Assembly (NCBI GenBank): GCA_040772685.1
Contig: JAXGXQ010000005.1
Coordinates: 1-64,000, forward strand
DNA from: JAXGXQ01 sp040772685
GTDB taxonomy: Bacteria > Bacillota > Clostridia > Saccharofermentanales > UBA5734
Reading direction: 5' to 3'
DNA length: 64,000 nt
Shown in pieces: positions 44,670 to 54,051 of this stretch (its first letter is position 1; each line of letters begins with the position of its first letter). Both the position numbers and the translations under genes were made by a program. The notes under the pieces were generated by a model. It was not told where the DNA came from, did no database searches, and saw nothing but the letters and a program-made list of their open reading frames with translations.

Positions 44670-45719
44670 CTATTTAAGAATCTTAAAGCGGAAGACAGTT
44701 GTATGATGATAAGTCTGATCCGGGCGCAGGATCGGGCTGGGGAAATGCCTCAGATGCATGGAGTTGGGAAAATACTGCGTTTCCAGGCAAAAGCCGCTGC
44801 GGTAGCCAAAGGTGCTGCCTGCTTTGCCTTTTTGCTCAGGCAGTGTGTTTGCAGTATACAGTTGCAGGCCGGGCATGGTTGTCCAGACTTCCAGCTTGCG
44901 TCCGCTGGCCGGGTCGCTGGCTGCAGCACAGCGCCGCAGCTGGCCGATTGGCCCCGGAACAACGAAGTTGTGGTCATAGCCTTTAACATTTTCAAGCAGT
45001 GGATCTGCAATATCGCGGCCAATGGGTTTCGCCTGCCGGAAATCGAGTGCCGTACCTTCAACAAACCGGATCTCGCCGGTTGTCAAACCCTCCGCATTCA
45101 CCGGAGTATAAAAATCTGAGGGAATTTGCAGCAGCTGGTTCTCCATGCTGCCAGAATCATGACCGGCCAGATTAAAATAACCGTGATTTGTCAGATTAAC
45201 TATGGTGTCCTGATCGGTACTGGCATAATAATCGAGTGAAAGATTGCCGCGGTCATCGAGCCGGTAGACCACTTCCGCCACAAGATTGCCAGGGAAACCT
45301 TCCTGGCCGTCAGGGCTGCGCAGGGTGAAACGGACAGCGTCATAGTCGTTGGCACTGGCTTTTTCCCCGTTCCAAACCTGACGGGCAAAACCGCGCGGCC
45401 CGCCGTGCAGATTGTTGCGGCCGTTATTGGCAGCCAGTTTGTATGTAACTCCGTTTAACTCGAACTCTGCGCCTTCCAACCTGTTGGCATGACGGCCGAT
45501 TACTGAGCCTTGCTGGCCCCTGCCCGTTTCATACTCGGCTGCAGTGTCGTAACCAAGCATAATATCCTCAGTATTTCCTTCCCGGTCGGGAACCTCCAGA
45601 CTCTGGATCGCGGCAGCATACGTGATCAGCCTCAAGGTTATGCCGCCGCGCTGCAATGTGTAGCGCTCAATTTCGGTACCATCAGACAGCCGGCCAAATT
45701 CATCTACAAATATGCTCAT
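44670..45719 (-). CDS. galM: Aldose 1-epimerase (mutarotase)
   Basis: A 349-aa enzyme interconverting alpha and beta anomers of aldoses such as galactose. Signatures: VIGRHANRLEGAEFELNG, NNLHGGPRGFARQVW (first catalytic His), NLTNHGYFNLAGHDSG (second His) and GFCLETQYFPNS (catalytic Glu). Length typical. GGAGGTG precedes the ATG. It lies downstream of the acyltransferase gene with a gap of 38 nt. Confidence 0.95.
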   Translation of the reverse strand: MSIFVDEFGRLSDGTEIERYTLQRGGITLRLITYAAAIQSLEVPDREGNTEDIMLGYDTAAEYETGRGQQGSVIGRHANRLEGAEFELNGVTYKLAANNGRNNLHGGPRGFARQVWNGEKASANDYDAVRFTLRSPDGQEGFPGNLVAEVVYRLDDRGNLSLDYYASTDQDTIVNLTNHGYFNLAGHDSGSMENQLLQIPSDFYTPVNAEGLTTGEIRFVEGTALDFRQAKPIGRDIADPLLENVKGYDHNFVVPGPIGQLRRCAAASDPASGRKLEVWTTMPGLQLYTANTLPEQKGKAGSTFGYRSGFCLETQYFPNSMHLRHFPSPILRPDQTYHHTTVFRFKILK

Positions 45720-45757
45720 ATCGCACCTCCAAATACAGTAGTCTCAGCAACTATATT

Positions 45758-47098
45758 CTAGCCTAAAACTGTTTCTGATTCACTTATAGCATCAATCGGG
45801 CTCTCGCTGTTGCTTTGCACCTTCACTGGTATACCAAGCTTTACCAGTCGATTTAGCATTAAACGCTCTATCGTAGCATCGCCTATGCGGCGGGAGAAAT
45901 TTATCACAAGTTCCTGGCCAAAAGAAACAACAGCGCAGTTGATGACATTGTCGCGGGATGGTCCCATGATAACTTCGAAACTTTCGACATGAGGCCACAT
46001 TTCTGTGGGCACAATAACCTGACCCATGTTGGTCAGTGTACTGGTGATGCGGCTGTCACCATAAAAACGGAAAGCAAGCCGCAGAATCCAATTTTTGAGC
46101 ACCAACGGGATCAGGCGCAAGGCCAGCTTTTGCTCGGATTTCAAATTGGTGTACATCCTGGCATTAAGATCCTTCTCATTTTTCTGCAGTCGGATGGAGT
46201 GATGTACAATTGCCAGGATTTCTTCAAACTCGCTGATTCTATATCCTGGATTCAGCGAGACAAACAGGCGTTGGAAGAAATTTCTCAACGTCAAACTGGG
46301 ATAATACTGACGCATATTAACCGGCACAGCAATCACTATCGGTTTGCGCGGCTGGCGTTCTGTGGCTGCTTGTAAGCGGCTGAAAGCCTCTATATAGGCA
46401 GCCACCAGCAGATCATTAACAGAAACTCCAAACCCACTCGCCTTTTCCTTGATTTTTGCTAAGGGCACACGCGCTGAAATTACATGAATTCTGCCTTTTG
46501 GCTCAATTTTTCCCTTGAGATGCCAGGCTGGCGTCTGGCGTCGGCTGATGAAGGAAACAGGGCGGGCATAGCGTTTGGTCGCATCCTCCATTTCCTCTGT
46601 TAGAGGTTTTTCGTCCAACGGCAAAACACCACTGACAGCTGGTATGGGGCAGCCCATAAGCGTTAAGTAACGGGCGGTCAGAGTTTTAAGAAAAATCATC
46701 CCGCCATTGCCGTCGGTGAGTGAATGGAAGAATTCTACTGAAATCCGGTTCTCGTAATAAATCACTCGAAACAGAAAGGAACGGTTATCCTTGCGGAAGA
46801 TATACCGGCAAGGAAAACGGGTATCCGGGTAGATCGCCGGCAGAAGCGGGTTGCGCTCAAGATAAAACCAGAAAACACCTGAACGGAGCCGCATTGAGAA
46901 ACCCGGAAAGCGGGGCAGAATATCATCCAGCGCCTGCAGCAGGGTAATTGGATCGATCGTCTCTGTCAAAAGCACAGATAAGCGGAAGGCAGCACTTATA
47001 TGGGTGGTGCGGATAGCCGGAAAAACCTTAGCGGAATTGTCGAGCGGGAACCACAGCTGGCGCTCGCGCTGTCCGCCACGGCCGCTCTGCTGTGTCAT
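45758..47098 (-). CDS. Condensation/alcohol-acetyltransferase superfamily protein
   Basis: A 446-aa acyltransferase-like protein of the CoA-dependent acyltransferase superfamily. The active-site HxxxDG appears as FHSLTDGNGG (His125, Asp129, Gly130), and the later RNFFQRLFVSLNP and a helical C-terminal lobe fit the alcohol acetyltransferase/PapA-type group. It would transfer an acyl group from a CoA or carrier thioester to an alcohol or amine. ATG at 47098 overlaps the stop of the ABC exporter gene by 4 nt (ATGA), so it is coupled to the transporter. Substrate unknown. Confidence 0.78.
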   Translation of the reverse strand: MTQQSGRGGQRERQLWFPLDNSAKVFPAIRTTHISAAFRLSVLLTETIDPITLLQALDDILPRFPGFSMRLRSGVFWFYLERNPLLPAIYPDTRFPCRYIFRKDNRSFLFRVIYYENRISVEFFHSLTDGNGGMIFLKTLTARYLTLMGCPIPAVSGVLPLDEKPLTEEMEDATKRYARPVSFISRRQTPAWHLKGKIEPKGRIHVISARVPLAKIKEKASGFGVSVNDLLVAAYIEAFSRLQAATERQPRKPIVIAVPVNMRQYYPSLTLRNFFQRLFVSLNPGYRISEFEEILAIVHHSIRLQKNEKDLNARMYTNLKSEQKLALRLIPLVLKNWILRLAFRFYGDSRITSTLTNMGQVIVPTEMWPHVESFEVIMGPSRDNVINCAVVSFGQELVINFSRRIGDATIERLMLNRLVKLGIPVKVQSNSESPIDAISESETVLG

Positions 47099-48906
47099 GA
47101 CTGCACCTGAGGCGGCAAAACCTTGCCTGACCTTCCCTCTGCCTCTGCAAACTGACCGGCGTAGAGTTCGCAATACAACCCGCCTTTGGCGATTAGTTCA
47201 GAATGAGTGCCCCTTTCAACAATCTGGCCTCGCTCCATTACCAGGATGCGGTCAGCATTGCGAATTGTGCTCAGGCGATGCGCAATCACAAAACTGGTGC
47301 GGTCTTTCATCAGTTTCAAAAAGGCCGACTGGATTTGGATTTCCGTGCGGGTGTCAACGCTTGAGGTTGCTTCATCCAGAATAAGAATCGCAGCATCAGC
47401 CAGCATGGCGCGGGCGATTGTCAGCAGCTGCCGCTGACCCTGTGATAACTCACCGCTGTCGCTGATAAGCGTGTCGTAACCGGCCGGCAGGCGGCGGATA
47501 AAGCCATGCGCATGGGCGGCACGGGCAGCAGCGACAATTTCTTCCTCACTTGCGTCCGGCCGGACAAACGCGATGTTTTCTCGGATCGTTCCTGAAAACA
47601 GCCAGGTGTCTTGCAGTACCATGGCAAAAGCTCGGCGCACACTATCGCGCGACTTAGCGGCAATTGGTTGGCCGTCGACATAAATACTACCGGCATTCGG
47701 TTCATAAAAACGCATTAAAAGGTTTACCAGTGTAGTCTTGCCGGCTCCTGTCGGGCCGACTATGGCTGTTGTACTTCCCGGTGCAGCGTGCAGATCGAGA
47801 TTTTGAATCAGCTTCTGCTCCGGCTTATAAGAGAAATCAACAGATTCAAAAATAACATCGCCTGCTTCAGCCTGCAGTTCCGGAGCAGAGCTGTCGTCCG
47901 GCTCAACCGGCTGATCGAGCATTTCAAAAACGCGTTCCGCGCTGGCGATTGCCGACTGCAGCTGACCCAAAACACTGGTTATTTCGTTGATCGGTTTAGC
48001 AAACTGGGTTGAATAGGAGAGAAAACTGCCGATCATGCCGATCGATAAACGCCCGGCTATGGCCATCAGAGCGGCGGCTGTGCCAACCGCGGCGTAAGAA
48101 ATATGGTTGATCAGGCGAGTGCTGGGGTTAACCAGAGAAGAATAAAACTGCGCCTTCTGCCCTACCACGTATAGCTCCTGATTCAGCTCACTAAACCGCC
48201 GGGCAGCTTTTTTTGAGTAATTTAGTAGATGAACTTCGGTAAGCAGATCAATCATTTCACCAGAAAAATCGTTCAAAGCCCCTGCCGCCTGAGATTGCGC
48301 CCGGTAATTTTGCTGGGCATGACGGGAAATAAAAGCGGCGATCCGGAACGAGACCGGCGAAAGCACAATGACAATCAAGGTGATGAGCGGCTGGATACTA
48401 AACATGAACAGCAATGAACCCACCAGCGTGACAATGCCTGAAAACAGCTGGCTCAAACCGAGGAGAATTCCTTCGGAAATCTGATCCATGTCGTGGGTCA
48501 TACGGCTGACAAGGTCGCCATGCGGCTGGCTGTCCAATGTTGCCAGCGGCAGGCGGGAAATACGCTCGAACAGTTGCTGTCTGAGCGAACGGACTGTCCG
48601 GTTGGTCAGCCAATTGTTCAGCAGACCTAAAAGCCACAGACTGAGCGCACCAATCACGTACAAAACCGCCAGCCTGATCAGCAGTTGCAATAATCGTGGC
48701 CCAATGCCGCTGGGACCGCTTTCGGACAAACCCATTTGATCAATAGCCAGACCGGTCCAATATGGGCCCAGCAAACTAAGGGCATTACCGCCGACAGCCA
48801 ACACAATAATCGCGATCAACGGCAGCCAGGCTTTCCCGACCAGACGCATTAAACGCAGGAGTATAGCTAATGAACGGTTTTTCTGCTGTTCGTTTTCAGT
48901 TGCCAT
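47095..48906 (-). CDS. ABC exporter, fused permease/ATPase, catalytically complete half
   Basis: A 603-aa half-transporter with six N-terminal membrane helices and a C-terminal ATPase. Walker A GPTGAGKTT, Q loop MVLQDTWLFSGTIREN, signature LSQGQRQLL, Walker B ILILDEATSSVDTRTE with the catalytic Glu, and H loop IAHRLSTIR are all intact. It overlaps the previous ABC gene by 11 nt, so the two form a heterodimer of the BmrCD/TM287-288 type. Substrate unknown, but the adjacent acyltransferase and acyl-CoA synthetase point to a lipid-like compound (inference). Confidence 0.93.
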   Translation of the reverse strand: MATENEQQKNRSLAILLRLMRLVGKAWLPLIAIIVLAVGGNALSLLGPYWTGLAIDQMGLSESGPSGIGPRLLQLLIRLAVLYVIGALSLWLLGLLNNWLTNRTVRSLRQQLFERISRLPLATLDSQPHGDLVSRMTHDMDQISEGILLGLSQLFSGIVTLVGSLLFMFSIQPLITLIVIVLSPVSFRIAAFISRHAQQNYRAQSQAAGALNDFSGEMIDLLTEVHLLNYSKKAARRFSELNQELYVVGQKAQFYSSLVNPSTRLINHISYAAVGTAAALMAIAGRLSIGMIGSFLSYSTQFAKPINEITSVLGQLQSAIASAERVFEMLDQPVEPDDSSAPELQAEAGDVIFESVDFSYKPEQKLIQNLDLHAAPGSTTAIVGPTGAGKTTLVNLLMRFYEPNAGSIYVDGQPIAAKSRDSVRRAFAMVLQDTWLFSGTIRENIAFVRPDASEEEIVAAARAAHAHGFIRRLPAGYDTLISDSGELSQGQRQLLTIARAMLADAAILILDEATSSVDTRTEIQIQSAFLKLMKDRTSFVIAHRLSTIRNADRILVMERGQIVERGTHSELIAKGGLYCELYAGQFAEAEGRSGKVLPPQVQS

Positions 48907-50644
48907 TGGACATCAACTCCGGTAACTGCGTGCGGCAGATTTCCTGATAAACCTGATTATGGGCCAAGAGGTTTTCATGACTGTCAAAGCCCACCTGGCG
49001 CCCGTCATCAAGAACCATAATCCGGTCACAAGCACGAATGCTGCTAACCCGCTGCGAAATCAGAATCAGGGTTTGTTGAGGGTTCATGCTCAAAAGACGC
49101 TGGCGCAGCTTGGCCTCTGTCAAGTAGTCCAAAGCACTGAAACTGTCGTCGAGAAAAAGAACCAGCGGCTCAGCCGCAATTGCCCGGGCCAGGGCGAGGC
49201 GCTGGCGCTGACCCCCGGAAAAATTCTGGCCGTTACGTCTTACCGGCGCTGCCAGTCCTTGAGCCAAGCCACTGGTGAAATCATCAGCAGCCGCAACATA
49301 CAAAGCCCGGCGCATTTGTTCCTCACTGGCTTCAGGATTGCCCATTTGAAGATTAGAAGCAATAGTGCCTGTCATCAGGCGGGCTTTTTGTGGGGCCAGG
49401 CCAACCAGGCGGTGAAGTTCAGCGGTAGGTATTGAGCGTACGTCGCGCCCGAAGATATGGACGCTGCCGGCATCAGGATCATATAAACGCAGCGCCAGGC
49501 GAGCCAGAGTCGATTTGCCTGCGCCTGTAGAGCCGATAATGCCGATCCGCTCACCGGGATTAATTTCGAAGTTCAGGTTTTCGAACACAGGATCCGCTTC
49601 GCTGGTGTAGGCAAATCTGACTTGGTCAAAAACCAGTGCCGGTTTTGCATCACACGGTAATGTTACAGCAATCTCGGGTTGCGACTCCACCGCGGGCAAT
49701 GCCGGTTCGGTGGCCAGAGCCTCAGAAACCCGCTGACCCGAGGCAAAAGCGCGAGTATAAAGAATAACCAAATTGGCGACAACAATCATCGCGACCAGGA
49801 TTTGCGAGAGATAATTCAGGAAAGCGATAATTTCGCCGCGAGTCAGGTCGCCGGTTTGAATCCGCCCGGCTCCGAAGTACAAAATTGCTATTGCCCCAGC
49901 ATTTAGCAGCAGTGTTGTGAGTGGATTGAGCAGCGAGGCAATGCGGCCAACCTTGAGAACTGTTTCTGTCAGATCGAGGTTACTTTTGTCGAAGCGCCCG
50001 CGTTCTGCGTCGGAACGCGCATAAGCCCGGATCACACGTACCCCGCTCAGGTTCTCGCGCAAAACACGGGTCATCGCGTCCAGCTTTGTTTGAATACGGC
50101 GGTAAAGCGGGACAGAACGCGACATCACCAGGTAAAGGGCGACTACGAATAATGGGATTACCACTACAAAAACAAGAGCCAGACGCATGTCGATCAGCAT
50201 GGCCATAACCAGGCCGCCAATTGATAGAAAAGGGGCTCGGACAACCAGGCGAATCAGCATGGCTACGGCCAGTTGCAGTTGGTTGATATCACCGCTCAGC
50301 CGGTTAACCAGAGATGGTGCGCCAAAGCGCTCTATTTCTGGGGCTCCGAATGAAAGAATGTGTTTGAACAACGCGTCTCGCAGGTCTGTCCCGACTCCCT
50401 GCGAAGCGATTGACGCGTAATACTGGCAAACAAAAGCGCAACCCATGCCTGCAGCCGCCAGCAGCAGTATCAATGCAGCCAGGCGCAAGGTCAGGCCACG
50501 GTCAGAAGCCGGAATGGCAACGTCAATTATCCTGGCCATAAGCAGCGGCAGGATCAGTTCCAAAATAGCTTCCGTCAATTTGAACGCGGGACCAAGAATG
50601 ATCTCGCGCTTATAAGGTTTAAGGAAAGGCAGCAGGTTGCGCAA
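48896..50644 (-). CDS. ABC exporter, fused permease/ATPase, half with degenerate ATPase site
   Basis: A 582-aa half-transporter with six helices then an ATPase. Walker A GSTGAGKST and signature FSGGQRQRL are normal, but Walker B reads VLFLDDSFSALD, with Asp in place of the catalytic Glu, and the H loop reads LISQRVSSIRA, with Gln in place of His. These changes are the known mark of the degenerate half in heterodimeric exporters. It overlaps the next ABC gene by 11 nt. It follows the acyl-CoA synthetase gene by about 70 nt. Confidence 0.93.
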   Translation of the reverse strand: MRNLLPFLKPYKREIILGPAFKLTEAILELILPLLMARIIDVAIPASDRGLTLRLAALILLLAAAGMGCAFVCQYYASIASQGVGTDLRDALFKHILSFGAPEIERFGAPSLVNRLSGDINQLQLAVAMLIRLVVRAPFLSIGGLVMAMLIDMRLALVFVVVIPLFVVALYLVMSRSVPLYRRIQTKLDAMTRVLRENLSGVRVIRAYARSDAERGRFDKSNLDLTETVLKVGRIASLLNPLTTLLLNAGAIAILYFGAGRIQTGDLTRGEIIAFLNYLSQILVAMIVVANLVILYTRAFASGQRVSEALATEPALPAVESQPEIAVTLPCDAKPALVFDQVRFAYTSEADPVFENLNFEINPGERIGIIGSTGAGKSTLARLALRLYDPDAGSVHIFGRDVRSIPTAELHRLVGLAPQKARLMTGTIASNLQMGNPEASEEQMRRALYVAAADDFTSGLAQGLAAPVRRNGQNFSGGQRQRLALARAIAAEPLVLFLDDSFSALDYLTEAKLRQRLLSMNPQQTLILISQRVSSIRACDRIMVLDDGRQVGFDSHENLLAHNQVYQEICRTQLPELMSNGN

Positions 50645-50716
50645 TAACTCAAGACCTCTTTATCTGACATTTGCCGAGCCGCTTGCACAGCCCGGCGGTC
50701 AAAATTAATTAATCAA

Positions 50717-52429
50717 TTATTTAGCGTATTTACGTCTGATCTTCTTCGAGGTTGTCTTTTCGAACTCGCTGTCCCGCAAAGTAAAGCTGCGGACATATTT
50801 GTAGGTTGAGAGCTGGTGATTGACTGACTTAACTATCTCACCGACAGCTTTACGCATTTCGTCGCTCAATGGGTCAGTTATGCCGTAGACTTCTTTTGCG
50901 ACTTCCATGTTGGGGAAGATTTCGGCGCGAACCACAACCTCGCCATCGTCATCCTGACCGCCAAACACAAGGCATTCCTGGATCAGATCGTGCTTGTTCA
51001 GTAGATACTCAATTTCCTCGGGGAAAATGTTCTTGCCGTTCTTGGTGATGATTACATTCTTTTTGCGACCAGTGATAATGACAAACCCGTCTTCATCGAT
51101 ATAACCAAGATCACCGGTATGGAAAAAGCCTTCGTCGTCAATTGCTTCCGCGGTGGCCTCCGGATCCTCGTAATATCCGATCATGACATTGGGGCCTCTG
51201 CCAATAATTTCACCGATCCCGTCCTCGTCCTTATCAACAATGCGGACTTCCACGCCCGGCAGCGGCAAGCCGGCAGATTCATTTTTATAGTCTACGTCGC
51301 GATTAAGCGCCAGAATCGGCGCGCATTCGGTCAACCCGTAGCCCTGGAGCGTAGCGAAGCCGAGGTCGCGCATGCTTTGCAGAATTGCCGGGTCAATCGC
51401 GGCACCGCCGGCAATGATCAGCCTGAGCTGGCCACCGAAATTTTCATGGACACGGCTGAAAATCTTGCGGCGGATATCTATGCCGACTTTACCCAGGCCT
51501 TTGCTAAGTTTCAGACCGAAATTAAATTTACGTGCCAGCTTCGGATCAGCTGTAGCAGCCTTGAAAATGCCCTTTTGAAAAGCCTCGACCATCAGCGGTA
51601 CAACCAGGATTACTGTGGCGTGCGATTCCTGCAGGTTTTTGCGGATATAACGCAAACCTTCGCAGACAGCAACTGTGGCGCCACGGTAAATTGGGCAAAG
51701 GAAGCCGCAAGTGCATTCATACGTGTGATGCAAGGGCAGGACTGAAAGAAAAATGTCATCCGGCACAATGTTGATCATTTGGCACATTGCCTGGAGATTG
51801 ATGCAGATATTGCGGTGCGAAAGCATAACTGCTTTGGAAATCGCGGTCGTGCCTGAAGTAAATAGCAGAATCCGTGCGGCTTCACTGTCGATTGGCGTAT
51901 TTAGAAAATCCTGGTTACCTGATTCGAGGTTCATGCGGCCGTCCGCCATTACCTGCTCGAAAACAAGGTCTGTTTTGGTTTCGGGATTGTCGTCCATGGA
52001 AATAAAACATTTGACTTCAGGCAGTTGGTCACGGATCGCAGTGACGTCACTTTCTTTGGCATGAGAATAAATTAAAACATCAGCGTGAGCACGGTTAAGC
52101 AGGCTTGCCAGTTCACTGCGCGGCAGTTCCTTGTCCAGCGGCACAACAGTGCCAATGCCGTTGACAGTTGCCATATAGGAAACATACCAGGCATAACGGC
52201 TCTCAGCGAGAATGGCTATCCGGCTGCCGGCGTAACCCAGCGAATGCATTGCAGTGCCAAAGCTATCGACATCACGGCCGAACTGGTTGTATGTGATGGG
52301 CACATATTCGCTGTCCTTAGCCTCTTTGACCATGAAAGCTGTTTTGTCACCATACAACTCAACACTCTGGTGCAGCATGTCTCTCAAATCATTGATTTTT
52401 CGGACCTCATAAAACGGAATGTTTTTCAT
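50717..52429 (-). CDS. AMP-binding (long-chain) acyl-CoA synthetase
   Basis: A 570-aa adenylate-forming ligase that activates a carboxylic acid to acyl-AMP and then acyl-CoA or a carrier thioester. Motifs: LLFTSGTTAISKAVMLSH (P loop), LQGYGLTECAPI, GFFHTGDLGYIDEDGF and GRKKNVIITKNGKNIFPEEI, with a final Lys in KTTSKKIRRKY as the likely catalytic lysine. ATG at 52429 has AGG 7 nt upstream; a GTG 33 nt earlier is possible. A -10 TATAAT lies at 52476-52481. It is the first gene of the run that continues into the ABC exporter and acyltransferase. Confidence 0.92.
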   Translation of the reverse strand: MKNIPFYEVRKINDLRDMLHQSVELYGDKTAFMVKEAKDSEYVPITYNQFGRDVDSFGTAMHSLGYAGSRIAILAESRYAWYVSYMATVNGIGTVVPLDKELPRSELASLLNRAHADVLIYSHAKESDVTAIRDQLPEVKCFISMDDNPETKTDLVFEQVMADGRMNLESGNQDFLNTPIDSEAARILLFTSGTTAISKAVMLSHRNICINLQAMCQMINIVPDDIFLSVLPLHHTYECTCGFLCPIYRGATVAVCEGLRYIRKNLQESHATVILVVPLMVEAFQKGIFKAATADPKLARKFNFGLKLSKGLGKVGIDIRRKIFSRVHENFGGQLRLIIAGGAAIDPAILQSMRDLGFATLQGYGLTECAPILALNRDVDYKNESAGLPLPGVEVRIVDKDEDGIGEIIGRGPNVMIGYYEDPEATAEAIDDEGFFHTGDLGYIDEDGFVIITGRKKNVIITKNGKNIFPEEIEYLLNKHDLIQECLVFGGQDDDGEVVVRAEIFPNMEVAKEVYGITDPLSDEMRKAVGEIVKSVNHQLSTYKYVRSFTLRDSEFEKTTSKKIRRKYAK

Positions 52430-52558
52430 ACCGGAACCTGCCTTCCTCGCATTTTTCCACACTTGCTAATGTAATATTATACAGATAATCCGTCTTGATT
52501 GTACACTAAAGCAGTCTTAAAGCGTGCCACAGAACAAGCTAGAGAAGCCAACATCCGC

Positions 52559-52587
52559 TTGACATTTGCCGAGCCATATTATATGAT
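52559..52587 (+). promoter_or_regulatory. Promoter of tRNA-Ala
   Basis: Perfect TTGACA (52559-52564), 17-bp spacer, TATGAT (52582-52587), about 38 bp before the tRNA. Confidence 0.8.
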
Positions 52588-52625
52588 CATTCAGGCAACC
52601 GCAATTGCGGCTGCCGCAACCCCAT

Positions 52626-52701
52626 GGGGCATTAGCGCAGCTGGGAGCGCACAACACTGGCAGTGTTGGGGTCACGAGTTCGAGTCTCGTATGCTCCACC
52701 A
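52626..52701 (+). tRNA. tRNA-Ala (anticodon GGC)
   Basis: 76-nt cloverleaf including the encoded CCA. The acceptor GGGGCAT/ATGCTCC contains the G3-U70 pair that identifies tRNA-Ala. The anticodon stem CAACA/TGTTG encloses loop CTGGCAG, giving anticodon GGC, which reads GCC and GCU codons. T arm ACGAGTTCGAGTCTCGT. Confidence 0.97.
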
Positions 52702-52708
52702 TAGACAA

Positions 52709-52736
52709 CAAAAGCCACTGGCAACAGTGGCTTTTG
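52709..52736 (+). terminator. Intrinsic terminator after tRNA-Ala
   Basis: A perfect 12-bp stem (52709-52720 and 52725-52736) with a GCAA tetraloop, followed by CTTTTTC. It starts 8 nt after the tRNA. Confidence 0.9.
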
Positions 52737-52873
52737 CTTTTTCACGGTACAAATTTGGTCAATACTTTGCAGGCGGCCGGAATGTTAATCGGACTCATAA
52801 TTGCATTTGTGGGACTTCTGTGGGCAGGTGTTGAATGCTTTCGGGAATAGCTGAATCGGCACAGGATGCCGAT

Positions 52874-53145
52874 GAATTCGATTTCACTGCTGGCCAGCCA
52901 CGACAAGGTACAGCGGGCTTTTGAGCTTGAATGCGACCTGTTTATCGAAGACCGCTATGAGAACACAATTGAAACCCGCCAATGCAGGTTTTCCAGTCAT
53001 ATTAATTGATTGCAGCTACAATCAGGGTAGCTTGCCGTCAAATGCGGTTCGCGTTGCAGATTGGTATCAAGTCGAACGGATCATCGCTCGAATGTCATCG
53101 GCCAGCCAGTCTGTTTTCGGTCTTGAATTTGATGCGGGTTTTTAA
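52874..53145 (+). pseudogene. Remnant of a HAD-type 5'(3')-deoxyribonucleotidase-like gene
   Basis: The 440-bp gap after the tRNA-Ala terminator holds no intact gene. One frame reads SHDKVQRAFELECDLFIEDR then YENTIE, and a neighbouring frame continues ANAGFPVILIDCSYNQG then SNAVRVADW. Together these match the C-terminal third of HAD nucleotidases (D-x-F-I-E-D-R-x-E-N, then G-I-P-V-x-x-x-D-x-x-Y-N). Removing one C from the CCC run near 52975 joins the frames. The N-terminal catalytic DxD half is missing, so it is a decayed fragment. A hydrophobic stretch read at 52757-52850 is not clearly related. Confidence 0.6.
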
Positions 53146-54011
53146 AATGGATTGTTCCTGGCAGGCACTTTTTCGAGGGCTGCCACTGCTTGTGGCAGGT
53201 AGGATTTGTGAATCCGCTCAATGTGCCCTTCATCGCTCAGACGAGCCAGGTCTGGGTCAACCGGCAAACTGCCAAGGAAAGGAATGCCCCATTCCAGCGC
53301 AGTCTCTTCCGTTGCGCTTTCTCCGAACATCTTGATCGTTTCCTTGCAGTGCGGGCAAACGATATGACTCATATTTTCGATTAAACCCAAAATAGGGATG
53401 TTCATCATCTTCGCCATGTTGACTGCCTTATTCACGATCATTGCTACCAGGTCCTGTGGTGACGTCACGATGATAATTCCATCAAGCGGTATCGACTGGA
53501 AGACCGTCAGCGGAATATCTCCGGTTCCCGGTGGCATGTCGAGAAACATGAAATCGATGTCGCCCCAGATTACATCAGTCCAGAACTGTTTGACGGTGTT
53601 CGCGAGAATTGGTCCGCGCCAGATGACCGGTGCGCCTGGATCTTCAAGTAGCAGGTTAATCGACATCAACTGGATATCACTGTGGGAGCGAACCGGAAAC
53701 AGACCGGCTTCTGTTGCTTTTGGTTTGAAGTCTTCTGCACCAAAGAGTTTTGGTATGCTGGGTCCAGTCACATCCGCATCCAGAATACCGACTCGATATT
53801 TACCCGTTCTTTGAAGATAAGTTGCAAGCAGTGCGGTACTCAGTGATTTACCAACACCACCTTTACCACTGAGTACTGCTATTGTCCGGCGGATCTCGTT
53901 CATTGGATTGTTTTCAATACCGAAGTCTGTCTGGTCATGACTGGCTGAATGCTGCTTCGGCTTTTCTCCGACTCCTGAATTTTGATTGACTGCTTTTTGA
54001 GTTTCTTTCAT
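53142..54011 (-). CDS. Mrp/NBP35 family ATP-binding protein
   Basis: A 289-aa P-loop ATPase thought to carry Fe-S clusters to apoproteins. The deviant Walker A is VLSGKGGVGKS, then LDADVTGPSIPKLFG and LDMPPGTGD; the bridging cluster-binding CxxC is HIVCPHCKETI. A 38-residue Gln/Asn-rich N-terminal extension precedes the ATPase. AGAGGG lies 9 nt before the ATG. It follows the MBL-fold gene on the same strand, near DUF134 and C_GCAxxG genes, a grouping often found with Fe-S or redox functions. Confidence 0.93.
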   Translation of the reverse strand: MKETQKAVNQNSGVGEKPKQHSASHDQTDFGIENNPMNEIRRTIAVLSGKGGVGKSLSTALLATYLQRTGKYRVGILDADVTGPSIPKLFGAEDFKPKATEAGLFPVRSHSDIQLMSINLLLEDPGAPVIWRGPILANTVKQFWTDVIWGDIDFMFLDMPPGTGDIPLTVFQSIPLDGIIIVTSPQDLVAMIVNKAVNMAKMMNIPILGLIENMSHIVCPHCKETIKMFGESATEETALEWGIPFLGSLPVDPDLARLSDEGHIERIHKSYLPQAVAALEKVPARNNPF

Positions 54012-54051
54012 GTGCTAAGCCCTCTCTATGAGCAATTGTATTGTATAGTTT

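Noticed and set aside
50665..50680. 16-bp match TGACATTTGCCGAGCC to 52560-52575
   Set aside because: One 16-bp match in 64 kb is close to chance, and only the second copy overlaps a promoter.
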